Assembly: GCA_964486145.1 (NCBI GenBank)
Contig: CAZAMT010000039.1
Location: forward strand, 1 to 20,771
DNA: 20,771 nt
Reading direction: 5' to 3'
Source of the DNA: CAZAMT01 sp964486145
GTDB taxonomy: Bacteria > Bacteroidota > Bacteroidia > Bacteroidales > JAAAOM01
Numbering within the stretch: position 1 is the first letter of the stretch; each line of letters opens with the position of its first letter. Below are positions 15,360-20,771 of this stretch, piece after piece. The notes beneath the pieces are model-generated. The model searched no databases. It saw nothing but the letters and a program-made list of their open reading frames with translations, and had not been told where the DNA came from. The position numbers and the translations under genes are program-made.

Positions 15360-15371
15360 GCGAACATTAGC

Positions 15372-15388
15372 GGGCTGTTTAACAGCTC
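15372..15388 (+). terminator. hairpin between convergent genes
   Basis: GGGCTG (15372-15377), loop TTTAA, CAGCTC (15383-15388): a six-pair stem with one G.U on the plus strand, just after the lipoprotein stop. There is no strong U-run. It lies in the 39-base gap between convergent genes and may serve the plus strand. Confidence 0.35.
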
Positions 15389-15398
15389 AGCCTAAGAA

Positions 15399-16487
15399 TT
15401 AATTTACTTTCAGGAATTTAACTTTAAAAATACTTCCTTTTCCGGGTTTACTTTCCACGGTAATGGTTCCATTGTTTTGCTCAATAAATTCTTTGGTTAT
15501 GATCAATCCCAAACCGGTGCCGCTTTCATTTGAAGTACCTTTGGTTGTGAAATAATTCAGATCAAAAATCTTATCCAGGTTTTCAGTCGGGATTCCAGTG
15601 CCCGTATCCTGAACAAAAAAATCAACGTAGTCATTGGTATTTTTGTCATAAAGATCGATTTCACCGTCAGAGGTGAATTTAATTGCATTTGATATTAAAT
15701 TCCTGACAATGGTACCGGTGAGGTTCATATCTGCGAAAATCATGGTATCCCTGGCCACACTGTTTTTAATGGTTAGATTTTTTTTTGCAATTATATCCTT
15801 GTTAAATGCAAGCACGCCATCTACAACTTCTTTTAAAAGAATTGGTTGCATATTTATCTGGATGTTGCTTTTTAACTGTGAACGGGACCACATGAGCAGA
15901 TTCTCAAGCATCTCGAATGATTTTAAAGAATCCTCCCGAATACCCGTGAGTATCTTTTTGAGGTTTTCTTTGTCGGAATTATCGATATTTTCAAGCATAA
16001 TTTCTGAAAAATTGATAATGTTCGAAAACGGATTTCGAATTTCGTGGGCAATGACAGAGAATAATTTATCTTTTGTTTTGTTTAATTCCTTTAATTTATG
16101 GTTTGCTTGTTGCAACCTGAGTTGTGTATTTACACGTGCCAAAACTTCATGTTCGTTGAAAGGCTTCGTTACATAATCCACTGCCCCGAGGCTAAACCCT
16201 TTTAATACATTTTCCATTTCGTCAAGTACGGTAAGAAATATGATGGGAATATCTTCGGTTGCCGGATCATCTTTTAACTGTTTGCATATTTCGTAACCAC
16301 TTATATCAGGCAGTATGATATCAAGAAGAATTAAATCGGGTTTTTCAGCATCAATGGATTTAAAGGTATCCGCGGCATTTGTAGCAATGGCAAATCTATA
16401 TTTTTCATTTTCAAGGATTTGTAATAATACCTGAATGTTTTCAGGCACATCATCTACGATTAAAATCAACGGTTTTTGATTCTGCAT
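15399..16487 (-). CDS. receiver-first histidine kinase (REC-HisKA-HATPase)
   Basis: A 362-residue cytoplasmic protein. A receiver (6-125) with Asp12/Asp13, phospho-acceptor Asp56, Thr86 and Lys108 is joined by a short coiled coil (about 120-145) to a HisKA helix with His148 in AHEIRNPF, followed by a HATPase with Asn263 and Asn267 (N box), DTGTGI (294-299) and GTGLGL (323-328). The order, receiver first, means its kinase activity is probably controlled by phosphorylation from another kinase, making it a relay or branching node. The neighbouring membrane hybrid kinase (114 bases upstream, same strand) is a candidate donor. No sensory domain is present. Confidence 0.92.
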   Translation of the reverse strand: MQNQKPLILIVDDVPENIQVLLQILENEKYRFAIATNAADTFKSIDAEKPDLILLDIILPDISGYEICKQLKDDPATEDIPIIFLTVLDEMENVLKGFSLGAVDYVTKPFNEHEVLARVNTQLRLQQANHKLKELNKTKDKLFSVIAHEIRNPFSNIINFSEIMLENIDNSDKENLKKILTGIREDSLKSFEMLENLLMWSRSQLKSNIQINMQPILLKEVVDGVLAFNKDIIAKKNLTIKNSVARDTMIFADMNLTGTIVRNLISNAIKFTSDGEIDLYDKNTNDYVDFFVQDTGTGIPTENLDKIFDLNYFTTKGTSNESGTGLGLIITKEFIEQNNGTITVESKPGKGSIFKVKFLKVN

Positions 16488-16601
16488 TTTTGCTCAGAAA
16501 TTAACATTATTTAAGAACGCTTTATGGTTGGAATAAATTCGCCTACGTAAAAAATATCGCGCAGGTTTGGTTTACAATGTTAATTTAGTTTAATTCATTC
16601 T

Positions 16602-19600
16602 TTAAGGTATGGCCCCCGGCAGTTTTGGATATGTGTTGATGGCTGATTTTAATTTATTAATGTCATAATGTTCAACGCTTTCTAAAAACTCATCACCCAA
16701 ATGAATAAAAGATGAAATCCCATGATCAATTCCAATTTTCTTTAATGTTTCGCCAAATGTTTTCCATCCTTCAAGTTGCATTGAATCATTGTTGCTTTTC
16801 CACCGATTGTACAGAGCATTCACAATATCCTGTCCGAGTGCGATTCTATCAAGATTTCTAATTAATTTTTCGTTATTTGTGAGAGTATCCTTATTGCTTT
16901 TGGCATTGAATTGCGGCGATGAATTTATAAATCGGGTTAGTTTGTGTAAAAGCTCATCTTCATTGATGGGTTTGGAAATAAAATCTTCACATCCGGACTT
17001 CATAATTCTTTCCTTATCCTCTTTCATAGCCTGGGCGCTCATTGCAATAACAGGAATATCTTTTATTTCATTGGTTGATTTGATCATTTTAATGGCCTCA
17101 AAACCACCCATCACCGGCATTTTCATGTCCATCATAATGGCTTTTGGCCTCAATGTTTTTAACCTGCTTATTGCATCTTTTCCATGTCTGGCCAATTCAA
17201 CTATTAACCCTCTGTCTTCAAGCATGGTTTTTAACAAGTCTGCATTTACCGGATTATCTTCAGCAACCAAAACCTTTTCATTATTAAAAAAAATGTTATC
17301 CGTCGCCGGAATATTTTCTTCGATTTCTGTTATTAGATGATTTACCTTTACACCCGTGAACTCAACAACAAAGCGCGATCCAACCCTCACCTCACTCGAA
17401 ACGAAAATTTTTCCACCCATCATTTCAACCAGCTTTCGGGTAATGGCCAATCCAAGACCTGTTCCTCCATATTTGCTGTTTTGCCCGGCCTGTTGCTGAA
17501 ATGTATTAAATATTTCGCCCAGTTGATCCTCTCTTATCCCGATTCCGCTATCTTCCACAATGATCCTCAGGCTAACCAGATTTTTTAAAGGTTTTATTCC
17601 GGTGCAAACCACAGAAAGCTTAACAAAACCGTCCTCAGTAAATTTGACAGCATTCCCAACCAGGTTGAATAAAATCTGACGAAGCCTGGTTTGATCCAAA
17701 ACCAATGATTGAGGTAATTGTGGATCAATTACTGTCTCAAAATCAATACTTTTTTGAGATGCTTTTAACCTGAAAATATTTTTTATTTCATCCAACATTG
17801 ACGGAAGAAGCAGGGGTTTGTTTTCTATTTCCAGTTTGCCTGCTTCTATCTTCGATAAATCCAGAATATCGTTAAGTAAAGCCAGTAAATTCTGCCCGCT
17901 ATTATGAATTATTCTTACATACTCATGTAATGGGCCTTCCAACCCACGGTTGGAGAGTATTCTTGCGTATCCCAGGATGGCATTCATTGGGGTCCGGATT
18001 TCGTGACTTACATTGGCCAGGAATAAGCTTTTCAGGTTGTTGGCCTTTTCTGCACTAATTTTGGCTTTTTTTAATTCCTGCTGATATTTCTTCAACTCTT
18101 CAATATCATGACATATGGCAAAGAAAACCCGTTCACCAGCCATGTTTATTGAAGTTAAAGTAACCTCTGCATGAAATGTTGCACCATTTCTCTTCGTAAA
18201 AACCCATTCAAAACGGCATGATCCCTGCCCGGTTGCTATTTTGTAATAATGAGCTGCCCTTTTTGCTGATGGCACATTGTCCGGTTGAAATTCAGGTGAA
18301 ATAAAGGTTACCGGCTGATTTACCAACGCATTTTTACCCTCAAAATTAAAAAGCTGTACAGTTGCAATATTGCAATCGGTGATTCGTTCATCTTTTAATA
18401 TAAAGAAGGCCTCATCCATATGCTCATAAAGGCTTCTGAACTTTTTCTCACTCGTTGTAAGTTCATCAAGCATTTTCTTCTTTGAAAATGAATTACTAAT
18501 CAGGTTTGATACAATTTTAAGAAGTTCACGTTCAGATTGTTCCCATACTCTTTCATTCCTGGATTCCTCAAAGCAAATGAACCCGGTCATCCGATGCATT
18601 TTGAAAATTGGCAACACAAGCAGCGATTTTATCTTTCTTTCATTGAAAAAGAATTTCAATTTATCCGGCACCGCACCTTCATTATCGATAAATAATTCAT
18701 TGTTTTGCTGTAAGATCGAGAAAACCTGTGCATGTATTCCGGAAGGAACAGCAACATGTTGGTTTTTCAGACTTCGTTTTTCATCCAGGCACCATTCAAA
18801 TGTATAATCAAATGAATTGGAATATTCCATTTTTTCATAAATACCAATTCGGCTCAGACCTGTCCGTTCTCCAATTTCTTCAAGTGCTTTTTGTATGATA
18901 TAACCAGTATCATGCAGGGAATTAAAGGCATATGATATGGAGGATAAATGCCTTTGTTGTTCAAGATTTCGGGTTAGTTTTTTTTCGGCTTTCCACTGAT
19001 TAGTAACATCAATTCCCGAGCAAACAACAAAATCAATGTTACCTGTTTTTTTGTTTATGTGTGGGTTCAGGTTCATCTCAATGAATCTTTTCTCACCGTT
19101 CCATTTCTGTAACCATTTTTTTACATGAATGCCCTTCTTTTCAGAAAAAACCTGTTGATACAATTTTGTGTACAACTCAATCTCCGACTCCGGCACCACA
19201 GTAGTAACTTCGCGGTGCATTACGTCCGCCAGGGGTTTGCCTAGAAAATCAGCATGAGCCTTATTTACTGCTCCATACAAGCCTGGGCCCTGCAAATACC
19301 AAATCTGAACGTTAATGTTATGTGTCAACAATTCCAATTCATCGGACTTTCGTCGAATCCCTGCTTCTTTTTCCTGCAACAATTTATTAATTCGCCGTAT
19401 TTCCTCATTTTGAGCCAATGAAATCATGTTTTGAGTGCTCATTTGCATGTTTAATTCTTTCAGCTCATTTTCATACTGTACCTGCGGAGTGATATCCGTG
19501 AATAACAATAAAACATACTTCTTTTCATCTTCCATGTACGGTAATCCGGTAATGCTTATCCATTGAATTTCATTGTTTTCATTGATTCGTTTGGTGTTCA

Positions 19601-20039
19601 ATGTAGAGGTTTTGTTTTCCCCCCGGAATATTTCAATGATGAAATTTTCAATGCCGGGTTTTTTCCAGGATTCAATATAACCAGCATTGTCAGGACTGAG
19701 ATATTTAAAATCCATTTCAAAAATTTCATTCATCATGTTGTTGGATAAGACTTTTTGATGATTTTGATCAAACACAGCAATGCCTACGGGAGAGTTATCA
19801 ACAATTTTTTTACTGAAAACAGAAGTGCCCAGGGAACTTTTATGCTTTTTCCAGAATAAAACAGAAATCAAGAGAGCGTATCCCGTGAACAATAAGGAAC
19901 ATAACCCAAATAGCAATTGATTTTCAGGCAAAGCAACTCCTTTATAAATGCTTATTAGCAAAATGTGAAATAAGACGATAAAGGCGACCGTAGTTACAGC
20001 AAATGGTAAATATGCATGTGTTTTGCTTTTGAAAGTCAT
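16602..20039 (-). CDS. membrane hybrid histidine kinase, PAS-PAS-GAF-PAS-HisKA-HATPase-REC
   Basis: An 1145-residue inner-membrane sensor. Two hydrophobic helices (11-31 and 43-62) with a very short outside loop anchor it. A PAS domain (about 77-185), a coiled coil (185-235), a second PAS (235-350), a GAF domain (about 365-515) and a third PAS (530-650) precede HisKA with His679 in SHEIRTP. The HATPase shows Asn792 and Asn796, DSGIGI (830-835) and GGTGLGL (858-864). A receiver follows (920-1040) with Asp971 and Lys1023. The last 100 residues form a helical tail (WKTFGETLKKIG ... HLGDEFLESVEHYDINKL) seen at the end of other hybrid kinases; it has no phosphorylatable His in an Hpt motif. With hardly any periplasmic domain it probably senses membrane or cytoplasmic cues. 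Phosphate must leave through a separate Hpt protein. Confidence 0.92.
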   Translation of the reverse strand: MTFKSKTHAYLPFAVTTVAFIVLFHILLISIYKGVALPENQLLFGLCSLLFTGYALLISVLFWKKHKSSLGTSVFSKKIVDNSPVGIAVFDQNHQKVLSNNMMNEIFEMDFKYLSPDNAGYIESWKKPGIENFIIEIFRGENKTSTLNTKRINENNEIQWISITGLPYMEDEKKYVLLLFTDITPQVQYENELKELNMQMSTQNMISLAQNEEIRRINKLLQEKEAGIRRKSDELELLTHNINVQIWYLQGPGLYGAVNKAHADFLGKPLADVMHREVTTVVPESEIELYTKLYQQVFSEKKGIHVKKWLQKWNGEKRFIEMNLNPHINKKTGNIDFVVCSGIDVTNQWKAEKKLTRNLEQQRHLSSISYAFNSLHDTGYIIQKALEEIGERTGLSRIGIYEKMEYSNSFDYTFEWCLDEKRSLKNQHVAVPSGIHAQVFSILQQNNELFIDNEGAVPDKLKFFFNERKIKSLLVLPIFKMHRMTGFICFEESRNERVWEQSERELLKIVSNLISNSFSKKKMLDELTTSEKKFRSLYEHMDEAFFILKDERITDCNIATVQLFNFEGKNALVNQPVTFISPEFQPDNVPSAKRAAHYYKIATGQGSCRFEWVFTKRNGATFHAEVTLTSINMAGERVFFAICHDIEELKKYQQELKKAKISAEKANNLKSLFLANVSHEIRTPMNAILGYARILSNRGLEGPLHEYVRIIHNSGQNLLALLNDILDLSKIEAGKLEIENKPLLLPSMLDEIKNIFRLKASQKSIDFETVIDPQLPQSLVLDQTRLRQILFNLVGNAVKFTEDGFVKLSVVCTGIKPLKNLVSLRIIVEDSGIGIREDQLGEIFNTFQQQAGQNSKYGGTGLGLAITRKLVEMMGGKIFVSSEVRVGSRFVVEFTGVKVNHLITEIEENIPATDNIFFNNEKVLVAEDNPVNADLLKTMLEDRGLIVELARHGKDAISRLKTLRPKAIMMDMKMPVMGGFEAIKMIKSTNEIKDIPVIAMSAQAMKEDKERIMKSGCEDFISKPINEDELLHKLTRFINSSPQFNAKSNKDTLTNNEKLIRNLDRIALGQDIVNALYNRWKSNNDSMQLEGWKTFGETLKKIGIDHGISSFIHLGDEFLESVEHYDINKLKSAINTYPKLPGAIP

Positions 20040-20124
20040 AGGGTAATGATCCGTTTTAATCCTACGACTTTGTTACGTAACAATCTGATGAATGTTGGCA
20101 AGTAAGGAACAGCAGCCTCAAAAG

Positions 20125-20502
20125 TTACAAATATTTTTTAATAATCGATATTACATTGCTCTTAAGCAGGGGCTTTGTAAAATAATCATCACAACCTGCT
20201 TCCATGCATTTTTCCCGATCCCCGCTAAAAGCATAGGCAGTTTGAGCAACTATTTTTATATCCGGCTGCAAACTTTTAATTTTTATCGTTGTATCATACC
20301 CGTTCATGCCAGGCAATCCGATATCCATTAAAACAAGTTTAAAATTTGTATGATTCTTTTTAATTATCTGAATTGCGTCTTCACCGGTCTCAGCAATTTC
20401 ATATGTTTTTCCTTCATTACTTAGGATTTCGGTGAGGTAAATGATGCTTACTTCATCATCTTCAACGATTAAAACATCTTTATCTATTGTCTTCTTATCC
20501 AA
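20125..20502 (-). CDS. single-domain response regulator (CheY-like receiver)
   Basis: A 125-residue stand-alone receiver with no output domain. The acidic cluster is EDD (14-16), the phospho-acceptor Asp60 (LVLMDIGLPGMNGYD), Thr88 and Lys110 (DYFTKP). Such proteins act by protein contact or shuttle phosphate in relays; the membrane hybrid kinase, 85 bases downstream on the same strand, is the obvious partner. The start is a TTG at 20502, since there is no ATG in frame that keeps the first beta strand. The frame stays open upstream for about 35 further codons but without an ATG, so the TTG is the best guess. Confidence 0.85.
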   Translation of the reverse strand: MDKKTIDKDVLIVEDDEVSIIYLTEILSNEGKTYEIAETGEDAIQIIKKNHTNFKLVLMDIGLPGMNGYDTTIKIKSLQPDIKIVAQTAYAFSGDREKCMEAGCDDYFTKPLLKSNVISIIKKYL

Positions 20503-20525
20503 AAAACGAAATTTAGCCTTATTAA

Positions 20526-20606
20526 TTAACTTCGTTGAACTCCCCGAAAAAATATCGGGCAGGCAGTCCTTTTCCGATAAATTGGGGCAAGTTGTCCTCG
20601 GTTCAT
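20526..20606 (-). CDS. possible 26-residue leader peptide ORF
   Basis: An ATG at 20606 opens a 26-codon frame (MNRGQLAPIYRKR... ending GVQRS) that stops at 20526, 23 bases before the receiver's TTG start. It begins about 30 bases after the predicted transcription start. The peptide is very basic and there is no evident Shine-Dalgarno sequence. It may be a leader or chance. Confidence 0.2.
   Translation of the reverse strand: MNRGQLAPIYRKRTACPIFFRGVQRS
20543..20579 (-). promoter_or_regulatory. two competing hairpins in the receiver leader
   Basis: On the minus strand UAUCGG (complement of 20574-20579) can pair with CCGAUA (20553-20558). The same CCGA can instead pair with UCGGG, forming CCCGA (20555-20559) / UCGGG (20543-20547) with a seven-base loop. 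The two helices share bases and exclude each other, as in attenuators. Confidence 0.3.
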
Positions 20607-20641
20607 AGATTATTTACAATCGACTGTCTACATCCCTTTAA

Positions 20642-20673
20642 CAAATTTAGAAATACTAATCCTGAAAAACAAA
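20642..20673 (-). promoter_or_regulatory. Bacteroidota-type promoter of the receiver gene
   Basis: On the minus strand TTTG (20673-20670), 20 bases, then TAAATTTG (20649-20642). Both boxes match the phylum's primary-sigma consensus TTTG-N19..21-TAnnTTTG exactly. The start would be near 20636, giving a leader of about 135 bases before the TTG at 20502. Confidence 0.6.
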
Positions 20674-20771
20674 AAACATACAGGAAATTTAGCAGGGACG
20701 ATATATGTGTTTTTTTTATTTGATATACAAACACTTACAATACCTGATGTTAAAACATATAAATCAATATT

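Noticed and set aside
16789..17340. 183-codon plus-strand frame opposite the membrane hybrid kinase
   Set aside because: It is antisense to the receiver domain and tail of a clearly real gene and has no family features.
1..20771. CRISPR array, tRNA, rRNA, toxin-antitoxin pair, insertion sequence
   Set aside because: I looked for spaced direct repeats, tRNA T-arm and acceptor signatures, transposase motifs and small paired ORFs on both strands and found none that hold up.

Overview
The window is AT-rich bacterial DNA that fits a member of the Bacteroidota, probably a Bacteroidales/Marinilabiliales-type free-living organism. The main grounds are a fused MurF-alanine racemase gene, which is characteristic of that phylum, promoter elements of the Bacteroidota type (TTTG ... 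TAnnTTTG), a short RsmI without the C-terminal domain of the E. coli enzyme, and a lipoprotein with an acidic stretch just after its lipobox cysteine. I see no tRNA, rRNA, CRISPR array or intact insertion sequence.

Left part (1-7643, all minus strand): a cell-envelope and housekeeping run read right to left. tdk (thymidine kinase) overlaps murF-alr, which touches a Wzy/WaaL-type O-antigen ligase/polymerase. A 205-base gap holding the decayed 3' end of a glycosyltransferase comes next, then a GT2 and a GT4 glycosyltransferase with a 4-base overlap, and finally a membrane-anchored alpha/beta hydrolase with its own very good sigma-54 (-24/-12) promoter. The theme is surface glycan assembly beside peptidoglycan precursor synthesis.

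Middle (7724-9276): a plus-strand pair, a Bacteroidota-type conserved protein of unknown function overlapping rsmI by 8 bases. Between rsmI and the next, convergent gene lies a 144-base segment that folds on the minus strand into a compact five-way junction. All four of its non-Watson-Crick closures are G.U on that strand and C.A on the other. I regard this as a candidate undescribed structured RNA and the strongest find in the window.

Right part (9277-20502): a signalling island. It holds a sigma-54 enhancer-binding response regulator, a soluble hybrid histidine kinase (PAS repeats, HisKA, HATPase, REC, Hpt) that could phosphorylate it through a four-step relay, a receiver-first histidine kinase, a large membrane hybrid kinase (2 TM, PAS, PAS, GAF, PAS, HisKA, HATPase, REC, non-Hpt tail) and a single-domain receiver. 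One plus-strand gene, a surface lipoprotein with a five-bladed-propeller (GH43/32/130-like) look, sits inside this island behind a 534-base intergenic region rich in palindromes. The receiver gene has a clear TTTG-N20-TAAATTTG promoter and a leader with a small ORF and two competing hairpins.

Working model (inference): the hybrid kinase with Hpt and the sigma-54 activator form a phosphorelay whose targets include sigma-54 promoters such as the one before the alpha/beta hydrolase, tying envelope/glycan functions to the signalling island. All calls come from reading the sequence; no database search was run.
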